A DNA stretch of 64,000 bases from Streptococcus ferus DSM 20646 (GCF_000372425.1 NZ_AQVD01000007.1:1-64000), one strand, 5' to 3'; counted from the first letter of the stretch, positions 1 to 9,693 are shown. The notes: generated from the sequence alone by a model not told the origin. Numbers and translations are program-made.

Positions 1-115
1 GCGACTCATGATGAATGGTGGAGCAAGCTCCGGTATCCATCATGCGTTCCACTTGCATGTATTAGGCACGCCGCCAGCGTTCGTCCTGAGCCAGGATCAA
101 ACTCTCTGATAAAAG
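1..115 (-). rRNA. rrs: 16S rRNA, 5' end (partial)
   Basis: The minus strand carries the universal 16S 5' segment: the complement of positions 88-108 reads as the standard 27F primer site (AGAGTTTGATCCTGGCTCAG), followed by the conserved GACGAACGCTGGCGGCGTGC stretch. The gene runs off the left edge, so only about 115 bases of the 5' domain are present. Transcription goes towards lower coordinates, the same direction as the ribosomal protein cluster on its right. The exact 5' end is placed by similarity to known 16S starts. Confidence 0.97.
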
Positions 116-245
116 TTGATCAAACTCAAGCTATCACTAGCTCTTCCGTTTTATTGTTTCTTCATTGACAGGTTACTTCCGTAACCCGCACTTAACGTCT
201 TGTTCAGTTGTCAAAGGGCTTTCTCCTTACGGAGACAACTATTAT

Positions 246-274
246 ATTCTAGCACCTACTCTTACCTTTGTCAA
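246..274 (-). promoter_or_regulatory. Probable rRNA operon promoter
   Basis: On the minus strand a perfect -35 TTGACA (269-274) and a -10 TAGAAT (246-251) are separated by 17 bases. They are followed by about 130 bases of leader before the 16S start. The -35 box lies inside, and the -10 box overlaps the stop codon of, the upstream glutamate-cysteine ligase gene. The leader (116-245) contains no gene. Confidence 0.75.
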
Positions 275-1556
275 CTACTTTTTTGCGTTTTTGAAGAATT
301 ATGTCCAAATATTTTTCTTCCTGATAGCCCCTATCTTTTAAACCCTCTATGGCACACTCCAGCAAGCCTCTACTAAAAGCCGCAACAGCGGACTCAGACG
401 CTTTAGAAAGATGCTTTTGAGAAAAATAGTGTCGCAATTCTCGTTGATTCATATGAACTTCTTCAAAGAAGGGACTTGTAGCCAGAAGGTCTTCCATGAC
501 TTCAAAATTAGCGAACAGACCCAAATGAAAAGCTGTTGGGGCGAAGGTTTGATTGAGAGGCTGCGTACAGACACTCCTAAATTCAATGGTTCCCCTGCGA
601 GTGAGATCCTGATAGTGATAGCTTCTATGCGTGTTAAAATCTGCCTCTTCAGGAGCTATTTGATAACTGCGCCCATTTAAATCCCAGGCCTTAATAGAGC
701 CTTGTGTCAAATAGTCACACGCTTGAATCGGTTCAAAATATAACACTTTTCCATCTCGCTCAGCTGTAAAGATGGCTGACTTAGATAGATAGGTAAAATA
801 AGCTTCTTCGGACAGAAAGGGAGTTGGGCTAATACCTACATTTTCTTCATAAACACCATGCATAGAGCGCTCCCAAAAGAGATCTCTTGAAAGACGAGTA
901 TTCCAATCAGCTCCTGAGAAGGTTGAATTAGCAAAAAGATAGGCTTTGGCTGCTTCAATCTTATTGAAGGCATTAATCACACGTAAATAATTTTGCTGGC
1001 TAATATCAAGCTGCACCTGATTTCCGCAAATAAAGGAACCGTATTGTGGAAACTGATGATAGAAGCCAGTATTCTCTTTATGCTCTGATAGAGCTAAGAA
1101 ATCCAAAAGCATTTGATAACGAGGAAGTTTTACGGCCCGATTGTCGTTTATGTCCCAGTATGGGTGAATACCTTTCCCTTGAATTTCATGGTCATATGGC
1201 CTCAAAAACAACTGAATCACTTCTAGATAGTGCTTAAAGCGAGTTTCGATTTCTTGTATTTGACACGCTTTACCGAAAGCCATCTCCAGAATATTATAAG
1301 AGACCTCAAAGAGAATGCGATCGTCATTCCTCGGATTAAAAATCTGAACAGGGTAACCATCTAGATCGCTTTTCTCAACTTGAAAGTCTAAAACTTCCAC
1401 TAAATGGGGCAGCAAGGCCTTGGTAACAGATAAATCTGTTGCCCTACCCGTCAGGTTGACAATTGGAAATTCCAGCTCTGCCCCAATAAATAGTTCTGGA
1501 TTCTCTTTGATATTGCTCAAATATAACTTTTTTAGGATTTCGGTAGCCTTGGTCAT
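249..1556 (-). CDS. Glutamate-cysteine ligase family protein
   Basis: A 435-residue protein of the GCS2-like carboxylate-amine ligase family, related to glutamate-cysteine ligases that join glutamate to cysteine using ATP. Visible family signs are the early metal-binding segment GAELEFP (residues 25-31) and a late GTIEFRSVCTQP segment. It is not the large bifunctional GshAB of streptococci, so its substrate is uncertain. It stands alone between rplQ and the rRNA operon and has its own SD (GGAGAAAAG-like) before ATG. Its 3' end overlaps the rRNA promoter, an unusually tight junction. Confidence 0.7.
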   Translation of the reverse strand: MTKATEILKKLYLSNIKENPELFIGAELEFPIVNLTGRATDLSVTKALLPHLVEVLDFQVEKSDLDGYPVQIFNPRNDDRILFEVSYNILEMAFGKACQIQEIETRFKHYLEVIQLFLRPYDHEIQGKGIHPYWDINDNRAVKLPRYQMLLDFLALSEHKENTGFYHQFPQYGSFICGNQVQLDISQQNYLRVINAFNKIEAAKAYLFANSTFSGADWNTRLSRDLFWERSMHGVYEENVGISPTPFLSEEAYFTYLSKSAIFTAERDGKVLYFEPIQACDYLTQGSIKAWDLNGRSYQIAPEEADFNTHRSYHYQDLTRRGTIEFRSVCTQPLNQTFAPTAFHLGLFANFEVMEDLLATSPFFEEVHMNQRELRHYFSQKHLSKASESAVAAFSRGLLECAIEGLKDRGYQEEKYLDIILQKRKKVVDKGKSRC

Positions 1557-1611
1557 CTTTTCTCTCCTAAGTGTTTCCTAACATTATAACAAAAATCGGA
1601 AGGAAATCAAA

Positions 1612-1761
1612 AACGCCTACTTACGATATATTTCTAAATTTAGAGACATTTCGTAAATAAGCGTTCTACGACAATATGATGAGTGTTACCGCTAGTTTAA
1701 CTAGCGGTAGACCAGAGCTAGACTAAGAACTATCTTTAATAGTCCCATCATCGTAACACTC
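1612..1761. repeat. Nested inverted repeats downstream of rplQ
   Basis: Three inverted repeats fill this gene-free gap. Positions 1612-1665 form an imperfect hairpin (AACGC...GCGTT with TTACGA/TCGTAA). The perfect hairpin ACCGCTAG/CTAGCGGT lies at 1689-1709. Around it, TGAGTGTTAC (1680-1689) pairs with GTAACACTCA (1753-1762). None has the T-run of a classical terminator on the minus strand. They may end or process the alpha-operon transcript, which is inference. Confidence 0.55.
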
Positions 1762-1777
1762 AACAAAATTGATGATT

Positions 1778-2164
1778 TTATACTAATTCAATGATTGCCA
1801 TTGGAGCTGCATCACCACGGCGTGGTTCTGTCTTAAGGATACGTGTATATCCACCATTACGTTCGGCATAACGAGGTGCAATTTCAGAGAACAGTTTTTG
1901 AAGAGCTGTTGTTGATGTGTACTCATCAGTAGCTTCATCATAATTTTCTGATGCAATTTCGTTACGAACAAAAGCAGCTGCTTGACGACGTGCATGAAGG
2001 TCACCACGTTTACCAAGAGTAATCATTTTTTCAACTGTTTTACGGATTTCTTTTGCACGAGCTTCAGTTGTCACAATTGATTCATTGATAAGAAGGTCTG
2101 TTGTCAAATCACGAAGCATTGCTTTACGCTGGGAGCTAGTACGTCCAAGTTTACGGTAAGCCAT
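1778..2164 (-). CDS. rplQ: 50S ribosomal protein L17
   Basis: A 128-residue L17, matching the usual length, with the typical N-terminus [21 protein letters not shown]17 sits near the peptide exit tunnel of the large subunit. It is the last gene of the alpha operon (adk-infA-rpmJ-rpsM-rpsK-rpoA-rplQ), 18 bases after the rpoA stop, with a good SD (AGGAGG). The nested inverted repeats at 1612-1761 lie beyond it. Confidence 0.98.
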   Translation of the reverse strand: MAYRKLGRTSSQRKAMLRDLTTDLLINESIVTTEARAKEIRKTVEKMITLGKRGDLHARRQAAAFVRNEIASENYDEATDEYTSTTALQKLFSEIAPRYAERNGGYTRILKTEPRRGDAAPMAIIELV

Positions 2165-2182
2165 TTTATCCTCCTGTGTTAT

Positions 2183-3121
2183 TTATTTATCGTTTTTTAA
2201 GCCTAAACCAAGGTCTGCTAGTTTTACTTTAACTTCTTCAAGACTCTTGCGGCCAAGATTTCTGACTTTCATCATTTCAGGCTCAGTTTTTTCTGTCAGA
2301 TCGAACACGGTGTTGATACCTGCACGTTTCAGACAGTTATACGAGCGAACTGATAAATCAAGTTCTTCAATTGTACGATCAAGGATTTTCTCATCGGACG
2401 CTTTTTCCGTTTCCTTCATCACTTCTGTTGTCTTAGCAACTTCTGTTAAGTCAGTAAACAGGTTCAAGTGTTCCATCAGCACACGAGCCGATAAACCAAG
2501 GGCATCTTCAGGAATAATCGTACCATTTGTCATAATTTCAATGGTTAATTTATCATAGTTATCTTTACTACCTACGCGAGCAGGCTCTACTTGATAATTA
2601 ACTTTTTTGACAGGGGTATAGATTGAATCTATAGCAAGTGTTCCAACTGGCGCACTATCATTTTTATTTTCTTCTGCTGGAACATAACCACGATTAGTAG
2701 CAACTGTGAGCGTCGCTTTCATGCTTGCACCATCAGCAATCGTAAAAAGATAATGATCAGGGTTCACAATTTCAATGTCGCTATCCGTCAAGATATCTCC
2801 GGCAGTTACTTCTGCTGGACCTTCAACATCAAGTTCCATTGTTTTTTCGTCTTCTACATAAGACTTTACAGCAAGTCCTTTAAGGTTAAGGATGATTTGC
2901 ATCACATCTTCACGTACACCTGGGATTGTATCGAATTCGTGTAGTACACCATCAATCTTGATTGATGTTACCGCTGCACCCGGAAGTGAGGACAAGAGTA
3001 CACGACGAAGAGAGTTACCAAGAGTTGTACCGTAACCACGTTCTAAAGGTTCGATGACAAATCTGCCGTAATCTTTATTTTCATCAATTTTTGTTATTAT
3101 TGGTTTTTCAAACTCAATCAT
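2183..3121 (-). CDS. rpoA: RNA polymerase alpha subunit
   Basis: 312 residues, the streptococcal length. The N-terminal domain (about 1-230) dimerises and nucleates RNA polymerase assembly; its [20 protein letters not shown] segment is visible. The C-terminal domain (about 245-312) has the [16 protein letters not shown] and [15 protein letters not shown] segments that contact UP elements and activators. It lies between rpsK and rplQ in the standard alpha-operon position. Confidence 0.99.
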   Translation of the reverse strand: MIEFEKPIITKIDENKDYGRFVIEPLERGYGTTLGNSLRRVLLSSLPGAAVTSIKIDGVLHEFDTIPGVREDVMQIILNLKGLAVKSYVEDEKTMELDVEGPAEVTAGDILTDSDIEIVNPDHYLFTIADGASMKATLTVATNRGYVPAEENKNDSAPVGTLAIDSIYTPVKKVNYQVEPARVGSKDNYDKLTIEIMTNGTIIPEDALGLSARVLMEHLNLFTDLTEVAKTTEVMKETEKASDEKILDRTIEELDLSVRSYNCLKRAGINTVFDLTEKTEPEMMKVRNLGRKSLEEVKVKLADLGLGLKNDK

Positions 3122-3170
3122 CTATTTTTACTCCTCTGAAACGAATCTTGTGTACTAGTAACAATTATGA

Positions 3171-3554
3171 TTATACACGACGACGTTTTGGAGGACGAGC
3201 ACCATTATGCGGTACAGGAGTCACATCACGAATTGCAGTAACTTCAAGACCGGCAGCAGCAAGCGCACGAATAGCAGACTCACGACCTGAACCAGGGCCT
3301 TTTACGGTAACTTCAACTGTTTTGAGACCATGTTCTTGTCCGGCCTTCGCAGCAGCTTCAGCAGCCATTTGAGCAGCAAATGGAGTAGATTTACGAGAAC
3401 CTTTAAACCCAAGAGCACCAGCGGATGACCATGCCAGAGCGTTACCATGCACATCTGTAATCATAACAATTGTGTTATTAAAAGTAGCGTGAATGTGAGC
3501 AATACCAGATTCGATATTTTTCTTCACACGACGTTTACGTGTTGGTTTAGCCAA
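3171..3554 (-). CDS. rpsK: 30S ribosomal protein S11
   Basis: 127 residues with the S11 hallmarks: an N-terminal basic stretch ([15 protein letters not shown]), the [15 protein letters not shown] helix, and the C-terminal [20 protein letters not shown]11 forms part of the small-subunit platform near the E site. It is co-transcribed with rpsM upstream (17-base gap) and rpoA downstream. Confidence 0.98.
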   Translation of the reverse strand: MAKPTRKRRVKKNIESGIAHIHATFNNTIVMITDVHGNALAWSSAGALGFKGSRKSTPFAAQMAAEAAAKAGQEHGLKTVEVTVKGPGSGRESAIRALAAAGLEVTAIRDVTPVPHNGARPPKRRRV

Positions 3555-3571
3555 TTTTTTTACCTCCTATT

Positions 3572-3937
3572 TTATTTTTTCTTACCAGCAATCGCAACAG
3601 CTTTGCCTTTACGAGTACGAGCGTTGTTTTTTGTGTTTTGTCCACGGACAGGAAGTCCACGACGATGACGGATTCCGCGGTATGAACCGATTTCCATCAA
3701 ACGCTTAATGTTCAGATTGACTTCGCGACGAAGATCACCTTCAACCTTGATAGCATCCACTTCACGGCGGATGGCATCTTCTTGGTCAGTTGTTAAGTCT
3801 TTCACACGAATATCTTCTGAAACGCCTGCTGCAGCAAGAATTTTCTTAGAAGTTGGAAGACCGATACCATATACATAAGTTAGTGATACTACTACACGCT
3901 TGTCATTTGGAATATCAACACCAGCAATACGAGCCAT
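3572..3937 (-). CDS. rpsM: 30S ribosomal protein S13
   Basis: 121 residues starting [19 protein letters not shown] and ending in the lysine-rich tail typical of S13, which contacts the P-site tRNA and bridges to the large subunit. The segment [17 protein letters not shown] is the conserved rRNA-binding core. The SD is AGGAG. It follows rpmJ by 17 bases in the alpha operon. Confidence 0.98.
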   Translation of the reverse strand: MARIAGVDIPNDKRVVVSLTYVYGIGLPTSKKILAAAGVSEDIRVKDLTTDQEDAIRREVDAIKVEGDLRREVNLNIKRLMEIGSYRGIRHRRGLPVRGQNTKNNARTRKGKAVAIAGKKK

Positions 3938-3954
3938 TTTTTCTCCTTTCTATT

Positions 3955-4071
3955 TTATCCTTGACGTTGTTTGTGTTTTGGATTTGTTGGACAAATTACC
4001 ATAACACGGCCGTTACGGCGAATCACCTTACAGTATTCGCAGATTGGTTTAACCGATGGTCTTACCTTCAT
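3955..4071 (-). CDS. rpmJ: 50S ribosomal protein L36
   Basis: A 38-codon gene (plus stop) encoding [17 protein letters not shown] at its start and PKHKQRQG at its end. Cys11, Cys14 and Cys27, with a nearby His, form the zinc-ribbon ligands usual for the zinc-type L36. The length matches bacterial L36 (37-38 residues). It lies between infA and rpsM as expected, with a GGAGGG SD just upstream. Confidence 0.96.
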
Positions 4072-4096
4072 GTTCTAATCCCTCCAAGTATTTCGA

Positions 4097-4315
4097 TTAT
4101 TTAAAGCGGTATGTGATCCGTCCACGTGTTAAATCGTAAGGACTCATCTCAACAGTAACCCGATCTCCTACTAAAATTCGGATATAGTTCTTCCGAATTT
4201 TCCCAGATACGGTTGCTAGAATTTGGTGTCCATTTTCTAATTCAACTGTAAACATCGCATTAGGCATCGTCTCAACGACCTTACCCTCAATTTCAATCAC
4301 ATCTTCTTTTGCCAC
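4097..4315 (-). CDS. infA: Translation initiation factor IF-1
   Basis: A 72-residue IF-1 ([23 protein letters not shown]...), one OB-fold domain that binds the A site of the 30S subunit during initiation. The reading frame stays open 18 codons further upstream to an ATG. The GTG at 4313-4315 is preferred because it gives the exact family length and N-terminus and has a strong SD (AGGGGGT) at the right distance. It lies downstream of adk in the standard order. Confidence 0.93.
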
Positions 4316-4432
4316 GCAAAAGTACCCCCTAAATTTCGATTTGATGTCCTCTGAGCACAGAGGTAACAATTATAAGTCAGACTAGCCTATTATATCACGT
4401 CTTAAGGTCTTGTGCAAGTAGGCTAATTCAAA

Positions 4433-5074
4433 TTATTTTAAGTTTGACAAGGCTTTTTCAATGTCAGCAAAAACATCCTGAATGTCTTGGTTGCCTTCAA
4501 TATCTGTCACCAAATTTTCTTTGCGATAATGCTCAAGAATAGGTGCTCCCTGCGAAATATTGACATCCAGCCGACGTTTAACGGTTTCTGGCTTATCATC
4601 TTCGCGTTGGTAATAATCATTTTCATCATAGCCAGCTGCCGGCGGATTGAAAATCTTATGGAAGGTTTCGCCAGTTTCTTTATGGATAATGCGGCCACTC
4701 AGACGCTCCACAAGACTTTCCGGATTAACATCGATATTGATGACTCCATCCAGCTGAATCTCTAGAGCGGACAAAGCTGCGTCCAGAGCCTGGGCCTGTT
4801 CAATCGTTCTTGGATAACCGTCGAGCAAGAAGCCTCTTTCTGCGATATCCTTTTGAGAGAGACGTTCTTTTACAATCCCATTGGTGACTTCATCTGGCAC
4901 GAGTTCTCCCTTGTCAATGTAGGATTTAGCCAGGAGCCCCATTTCAGTTTGATTGGCTATTGCCGCCCTAAACATATCTCCTGTCGAAATATGAATGAGT
5001 CCAAACTTTTCAACGATTTTTGCCCCCTGTGTTCCCTTACCTGCACCTGGTAAGCCCATAATTAAAAGATTCAT
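4433..5074 (-). CDS. adk: Adenylate kinase
   Basis: 213 residues. It interconverts ATP + AMP and two ADP. The P-loop [10 protein letters not shown] is at residues 7-16, the AMP site includes [10 protein letters not shown], and DGYPRT and [15 protein letters not shown] mark the LID region. The LID lacks the four zinc cysteines found in some Gram-positive enzymes, giving a shorter Ser/His/Asp type. It lies between secY and infA. The weakly structured 60-base stretch downstream may separate adk from infA transcription. Confidence 0.98.
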   Translation of the reverse strand: MNLLIMGLPGAGKGTQGAKIVEKFGLIHISTGDMFRAAIANQTEMGLLAKSYIDKGELVPDEVTNGIVKERLSQKDIAERGFLLDGYPRTIEQAQALDAALSALEIQLDGVINIDVNPESLVERLSGRIIHKETGETFHKIFNPPAAGYDENDYYQREDDKPETVKRRLDVNISQGAPILEHYRKENLVTDIEGNQDIQDVFADIEKALSNLK

Positions 5075-5167
5075 TGTTCTCTCCTTATTTTATCTTCAAA
5101 TAAATTCATCAACCGCTGACAAACTTATTAAAAAACAAAATAGAAGGTTGACTTCGTCAACCTGTAT

Positions 5168-6472
5168 CTATTCTGTTACATTCATAAAACCAACATATTT
5201 TCTCTTTAAGAGATAACCTTCAAGCTGTTTGATACCTTCAATCCCAGTTGAAATAACAATCAAGAGACTGGTACCACCTAGAGCGACACTTGATGAAAGA
5301 CCAAATGACTGCTGAGCAATAATAGGACTCAGCGCGACAAAGGCTAAGAAAACCGAACCAATTGTCGCCAGTTTTTTGAGCAATGAAGACAAATATTGTT
5401 CTGTTTCGCGCCCAGGTCTCACACTCGGGATATAAGAAGCGTTCTTTTGCAAGTTCTCAGCAGTCTTCTCAGGGTTGACCTGTACAAAAGTATAGAAGAA
5501 AGAGAAGAGAACAATCAAAATCGCATAAACTGCCATCCCGGTAGGGTTCGTGTAGGTCAGCCACTCTTGAAGAGTGGTCATCCAAGGAATATCTCGACCA
5601 TTTTGGAAGAACGGAAGAATCGTGCTTGGAATGGTTGTAATAGAGCTTGCAAAGATAACAGGGATAACACCCGCTGGATTTACCTTTAATGGTAGGTAAG
5701 AACTAGTTGCTGCCCCTTTCTCTAACTTCGTATACTGGATTGGAATTTTATACTCCGCCTGCTGTACAAAAGTGGTAAAGAAAATAATAATCAGACTTGC
5801 AAGAACCAACAATCCTACGAAAATGAAAGAGCTAGTTAACTCACTTGAACGGATATTGACAAAATAGTCTTCATAAATGGATTTAAATGTGCTTGGAATT
5901 GATGAAATAATCCCAGCAAAGATAATCATAGAGACCCCATTTCCGAAACCTTTATCAGAAATCTGATCTCCCAGCCAAGTCACAATGACACTGCCGGCAG
6001 TCAGAATGACTCCAATAAGGACGTAGGTTTGGACATTGGGGGTTTGAACCAAGGACACACTGGATAGGGCACTGAAGCCTGCTGTGATACCGATTGATTG
6101 GAAAAAAGCAAGAACCAGCGAGATATAGCGCGTTGCTTGATTCAGTTTACGCCGACCAACTTCACCTTGCTTTCCCCATTCGACAAACTTAGGCAGGATA
6201 TCCATCTGCAAAAGCTGAACAACGATGGAGGCTGTGATGTAAGGACTGACCCCCATTGAGAAAACAGAGAAGTTACTCATCGCATTACCACTGACAAGGT
6301 TAAGCATATTTAAGAAAGGCAAATCGCTTAACTGTTCCAAACTTTTGGCATTGATACCCGGTACCGTAATGATTGTACCAATACGGAAAACAAAAATGAT
6401 GAAAATGGTGAAAAGAATCTTGTTGCGGACATTTTTCACCTTAAAGGCGTCTTTTAGAAGTCTAAAGAACAT
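5168..6472 (-). CDS. secY: Protein translocase subunit SecY
   Basis: A 434-residue channel-forming membrane protein with ten predicted hydrophobic segments. SecY forms the protein-conducting channel with SecE and SecG and works with SecA and YidC. The N-terminus [22 protein letters not shown] and the RPGRETEQYLSSLL segment of the fifth cytoplasmic loop are typical. Its ATG overlaps the rplO stop by one base (TAATG), implying translational coupling. Confidence 0.98.
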   Translation of the reverse strand: MFFRLLKDAFKVKNVRNKILFTIFIIFVFRIGTIITVPGINAKSLEQLSDLPFLNMLNLVSGNAMSNFSVFSMGVSPYITASIVVQLLQMDILPKFVEWGKQGEVGRRKLNQATRYISLVLAFFQSIGITAGFSALSSVSLVQTPNVQTYVLIGVILTAGSVIVTWLGDQISDKGFGNGVSMIIFAGIISSIPSTFKSIYEDYFVNIRSSELTSSFIFVGLLVLASLIIIFFTTFVQQAEYKIPIQYTKLEKGAATSSYLPLKVNPAGVIPVIFASSITTIPSTILPFFQNGRDIPWMTTLQEWLTYTNPTGMAVYAILIVLFSFFYTFVQVNPEKTAENLQKNASYIPSVRPGRETEQYLSSLLKKLATIGSVFLAFVALSPIIAQQSFGLSSSVALGGTSLLIVISTGIEGIKQLEGYLLKRKYVGFMNVTE

Positions 6473-6912
6473 TAGATCACCTCGATTGAACCACCTTTAG
6501 CAGTGATTGCCTCTTGGGCAGATTTTGAGAATTTAGCAGCTTTCACTGTTAATTTCTTTGTCAATTCGCCGTTGCCAAGAATTTTAATTCCTGATTTTTC
6601 AGCTTTAACGATGCCTGCCTCTTTCAAAAGAGCAGGTGTTACTTCAGTACCATCTTCAAAGACATTTAACTTGTCAAGATTGACAAGCGCATACTCTTTA
6701 GCATTGATATTCGTAAAACCGCGTTTTGGAAGACGACGGAACAATGGTGTTTGTCCACCTTCAAAACCTGGACGGACGCCCCCGCCGCTACGAGCCTTTT
6801 GACCCTTTTGACCACGTCCGGCTGTTTTACCATTACCAGATGATGAGCCTCGACCTACACGGTTACGGACTTTACGAGAACCTTCTGCAGGTTTAAGTTC
6901 ATGAAGTTTCAT
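6472..6912 (-). CDS. rplO: 50S ribosomal protein L15
   Basis: 146 residues with the glycine/arginine-rich N-terminal extension ([20 protein letters not shown]) and the C-terminal globular domain that binds 23S rRNA. The stop codon overlaps the secY start. Upstream is an unusual 215-base spacer with two perfect hairpins before rpmD, where many genomes have only a few bases. Confidence 0.98.
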   Translation of the reverse strand: MKLHELKPAEGSRKVRNRVGRGSSSGNGKTAGRGQKGQKARSGGGVRPGFEGGQTPLFRRLPKRGFTNINAKEYALVNLDKLNVFEDGTEVTPALLKEAGIVKAEKSGIKILGNGELTKKLTVKAAKFSKSAQEAITAKGGSIEVI

Positions 6913-6946
6913 TTTAGTTTCTCCTTATGTGTAAAATGCTAGCGCC

Positions 6947-7035
6947 TTTACAGGGAAAAGGTGCTCCCTGTAAAAACTCGCCTATACCTTATTATGGCGC
7001 TTAAGTCGCCAAGTGTCAAACACCAAGCGACTTAA
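6947..7035 (-). promoter_or_regulatory. Two perfect hairpins in the rpmD-rplO spacer
   Basis: Positions 6947-6956 (TTTACAGGGA) pair exactly with 6965-6974. Positions 7001-7009 (TTAAGTCGC) pair exactly with 7027-7035, with an inner GTG/CAC. Both lie in the transcribed spacer between rpmD and rplO. Neither is followed by a convincing T-run on the minus strand, so processing sites, an attenuator or an insertion remnant are all possible. The rest of the spacer (7036-7127) shows nothing else. Confidence 0.5.
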
Positions 7036-7127
7036 CATCGTTATGACAAGCCAGTTTAACTTAGAAATATGCTATTCCTAATGCCAAACCAACTAGGTCT
7101 TCGTTAAAATAGTTTTTACCTTAACGC

Positions 7128-7310
7128 TTATTTAACATCTTCAACAGTTACCAAATGAGATACAGCAGTAACCATACCGCGGATAGCTGGTGTATCTTCT
7201 TTGACAACTGAACTGTTTAATTTACCAAGTCCAAGAGCAACAACTGTTTTACGTTGTTCTGGCTTACGACCGATTGGAGACTTAGTCAAAGTAATTTTAA
7301 TTTGTGCCAT
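7128..7310 (-). CDS. rpmD: 50S ribosomal protein L30
   Basis: 60 residues ([20 protein letters not shown]...), the normal length for bacterial L30. The [10 protein letters not shown] segment is conserved. It lies 13 bases after rpsE with an AGGAG SD, in the standard spc-operon place. Confidence 0.97.
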   Translation of the reverse strand: MAQIKITLTKSPIGRKPEQRKTVVALGLGKLNSSVVKEDTPAIRGMVTAVSHLVTVEDVK

Positions 7311-7323
7311 GACTTCTCCTTTC

Positions 7324-7818
7324 TTATGCTAAATCAGATACTGAAACACCGCGAAGCGCAGCAACTTCTTCAGCACGTTTCAGTTGTTTCAAACCTTCAA
7401 CTGTTGCACGAACAATATTGATCGGTGTGTTTGATCCAAGTGATTTTGAAGTAATATCCGCAATACCAGCCAATTCAATGACGGCACGAACAGAACCACC
7501 AGCAGCGACTCCTGAACCTTCTACAGCTGGTTTCAGCAAGACACGCGCACCACCAAATTCTGAACGAACTTCATGTGGAATAGTTGTACCAACCATTGGA
7601 ACTTCAATCAGATTCTTCTTAGCGGCTTCTACTGCCTTACGGATAGCTTCTGGTACTTCTTGAGCCTTACCTGTACCAAAACCAACGCGACCATTACGGT
7701 CACCAACAACTACGAGAGCAGCAAAGCGAAGACGACGTCCACCTTTTACAACTTTTGTAACACGGTTAATCGCAACAACGCGTTCTTCAAGTTCAACTGC
7801 ATTATCTTTAAATGCCAT
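7324..7818 (-). CDS. rpsE: 30S ribosomal protein S5
   Basis: 164 residues. The N-terminal double-stranded-RNA-binding-like domain contains [19 protein letters not shown], followed by [20 protein letters not shown]. The C-terminal domain holds the [17 protein letters not shown] segment. S5 contributes to decoding fidelity and mRNA helicase activity at the entry channel. It is 18 bases downstream of rplR. Confidence 0.98.
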   Translation of the reverse strand: MAFKDNAVELEERVVAINRVTKVVKGGRRLRFAALVVVGDRNGRVGFGTGKAQEVPEAIRKAVEAAKKNLIEVPMVGTTIPHEVRSEFGGARVLLKPAVEGSGVAAGGSVRAVIELAGIADITSKSLGSNTPINIVRATVEGLKQLKRAEEVAALRGVSVSDLA

Positions 7819-7836
7819 TCTTTAGTGTCCTCCCTT

Positions 7837-8193
7837 TTAGAATTTCAATCCATTTTCACGAGCTGCATCAGCCAAAGCCTTAACACGTCCGTGATAGAGA
7901 TATCCACCGCGGTCAAACACCACTTCAGAAATACCTTTAGCTACTGCGCGTTCTGCAACGAGTTTGCCGACAACCTCGGCTTGTTCTGTTTTTGTTCCTT
8001 TTGGAACGTCTTTGTCAAGAGTTGAAGCACTTGCGAGCGTTACACCCGCTACGTCATCAATCACTTGAGCGTAGATGCCTGTATTAGAACGGAAAATGTT
8101 CAAACGTGGGCGATCAGCAGTTCCAGAGAGTTTACCGCGAACGCGACGATGGCGTTTTTGACGGATTTTATTTTTATCTGGTTTCGAAATCAC
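7837..8193 (-). CDS. rplR: 50S ribosomal protein L18
   Basis: 118 residues from a GTG start ([21 protein letters not shown]...). L18 binds 5S rRNA together with L5 and L25. An in-frame GTG three codons earlier exists, but it lies inside the SD sequence (AGAGGTG), so the second GTG at 8191-8193 is chosen. The length then equals that of most streptococcal L18 proteins. Confidence 0.93.
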   Translation of the reverse strand: MISKPDKNKIRQKRHRRVRGKLSGTADRPRLNIFRSNTGIYAQVIDDVAGVTLASASTLDKDVPKGTKTEQAEVVGKLVAERAVAKGISEVVFDRGGYLYHGRVKALADAARENGLKF

Positions 8194-8290
8194 AATTTTC
8201 ACCTCTTATAATTTTATGCTTTATCAAACTGACAAAGTTAGATTTGGTTTTAAACAGAGAATAGAAAACACGGCCTTAAACCGGTAACTA

Positions 8291-8827
8291 TTACTTACCT
8301 GTTTTACCTTCTTTACGGCGAACGAATTCACCGACATAACGGATCCCTTTACCTTTATATGGTTCAGGCGAACGAAGGCTGCGGATGTAAGCAGCTGTTT
8401 GACCAACAACTTCTTTGTTAATCCCCAAGACATTGATCGTTGTTGCAGAAGGAACTTCAAAAGTGATTCCTTCTGGAGCATCTACTTCATCTTGGTGAGA
8501 CTTACCAACTGAAAGGACTAATTTTTTGCCTTGCAGCTGAGCACGGTAACCAACCCCGCGCATTTCAAGTTCTTTTTTGAAACCTTCCGAAACCCCTACA
8601 ACCATGTTGTTGAGGTTGGCACGGCTTGTACCGTGGATGGTTTTCATTTCTTTAGAATCATTAGGGCGGTGAAGCGATACTTCGTTGCCTTCAATTTTGA
8701 TTTCAATGTTTTTGTTGAACTCGCGAGTGAGTTCGCCTTTAGGTCCTTTTACAGTAACCACATTGTCTTTGTTGTTGACTTCAACACCAGCAGGCAATGT
8801 AATCACTTTATTACCAATACGTGACAT
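8291..8827 (-). CDS. rplF: 50S ribosomal protein L6
   Basis: 178 residues with two repeated L6 folds. The signature [17 protein letters not shown] is near the C-terminus. L6 lies at the base of the L7/L12 stalk near the elongation-factor site. About 97 bases separate it from rplR. The 324-base gap on its upstream side holds a repeat element rather than the usual short spacer to rpsH. Confidence 0.98.
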   Translation of the reverse strand: MSRIGNKVITLPAGVEVNNKDNVVTVKGPKGELTREFNKNIEIKIEGNEVSLHRPNDSKEMKTIHGTSRANLNNMVVGVSEGFKKELEMRGVGYRAQLQGKKLVLSVGKSHQDEVDAPEGITFEVPSATTINVLGINKEVVGQTAAYIRSLRSPEPYKGKGIRYVGEFVRRKEGKTGK

Positions 8828-8885
8828 AGTTAGTTTTCTCCTGTTAGATTATCAAGCCGCATCTACGACTAGTTTTCACGGGGGC

Positions 8886-9004
8886 ACTCATGATACAAAG
8901 GGCGTTAAGAAGTCAAAGTAAAAATAGGAATCCTGACGAAGAAGCCAACGCTTCAAGGAAGGATTGTCTTTTTTACACAGACTTTAGCCCGTGTTCAAAT
9001 GAGT
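8886..9004 (-). repeat. Structured repeat element A (rpsH-rplF gap)
   Basis: The 324-base gap 8828-9151 has no gene. An outer stem ACTCAT/ATGAGT (8886-8891 with 8999-9004) encloses two stem-loops. One is AATCCT (8929-8934) with AGGATT (8960-8965), containing GAAGC/GCTTC (8941-8945, 8950-8954). The other is ACACAG (8975-8980) with CCGTGT (8989-8994), loop of eight. The same design recurs at 16461-16526 with compensatory base changes, and partly at 9607-9693. The remainder, 9005-9151, shows nothing recognisable. Confidence 0.7.
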
Positions 9005-9151
9005 AGGTTCCATAATACAACCAGCTAATCTGGCAGCATCATCCTTTTAGGTTTCAATTTCTAAACGGGTCAAGGCAGAGCGACGCGGGCTATACTCAAG
9101 TATACCAAGATGCTCTAACACAGGCCCATAACGAAATTGGAAGCTAAAAGA

Positions 9152-9550
9152 TTACCAAACGTAGGCAAGCACTTCTCCGCCAACATTCTTTTGGCGCGCT
9201 TCTTTGTCAGTCAAAAGACCCTCAGAAGTAGAAATGATTGCAATTCCAAGTCCATTGAGGACTTTTGGAATGTCTTCACGTTTTGAATAAACACGAAGAC
9301 CTGGTTTCGAAATACGTTTTAAGCCAGTGATAACTTTTTCACCATTTTGTCCGTATTTAAGGAAGACACGAATAATGCCTTGTTTGTCATCTTCAATCAC
9401 TTCAACATTTTTTACGAAACCTTCACGCTTAAGGATTTCAGCAATTCCTTTTTTAATGTTTGATGCAGGAACTTCAAGCACTTCATGGTTTGCAAGATTT
9501 GCATTACGAATGCGGGTTAAGAAGTCTGCGATTGGGTCAGTCATAACCAT
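9152..9550 (-). CDS. rpsH: 30S ribosomal protein S8
   Basis: 132 residues, [28 protein letters not shown] at its start and the conserved [26 protein letters not shown] end. S8 binds helix 21 of 16S rRNA and in many bacteria also represses the spc operon. It is isolated by repeat-filled gaps on both sides (8828-9151 and 9551-9819), unlike the compact arrangement usual elsewhere. Confidence 0.98.
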   Translation of the reverse strand: MVMTDPIADFLTRIRNANLANHEVLEVPASNIKKGIAEILKREGFVKNVEVIEDDKQGIIRVFLKYGQNGEKVITGLKRISKPGLRVYSKREDIPKVLNGLGIAIISTSEGLLTDKEARQKNVGGEVLAYVW

Positions 9551-9606
9551 CTGTTTTTTTCTCCTCTTACTAGCAGTTTGAATGATTCACTTGCTAGTTA
9601 ATTCAT

Positions 9607-9693
9607 GATACAAAGGGTGCTAAAGCTGAAACAACTGCGTCTCTTTTTACACAGACTTTCACCGTATTCAAATCAGCAAGCAAACCTTGTATC
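9607..9693 (-). repeat. Structured repeat element C (rpsN-rpsH gap)
   Basis: The start (TCATGATACAAAGGGTGCTAA) and tail (TTTACACAGACTTT..CCGTATTCAAAT) match element A at 8889-9000, but the first internal hairpin is missing. GATACAA at 9607-9613 can pair with TTGTATC at 9687-9693. ACACAG (9649-9654) pairs with CCGTAT (9662-9667) using two wobbles if read as minus-strand RNA. A separate ACTAGCA/TGCTAGT hairpin lies at 9569-9598. Nothing coding was seen in the gap. Confidence 0.6.

Noticed and set aside
2247-3668. Plus-strand frames opposite rpoA, rpsK and rpsM
   Set aside because: Antisense shadows of highly conserved genes.
4316-4369. N-terminal extension of infA to an ATG
   Set aside because: IF-1 is 72 residues and the GTG start has a strong SD; the extension is the untranslated leader.
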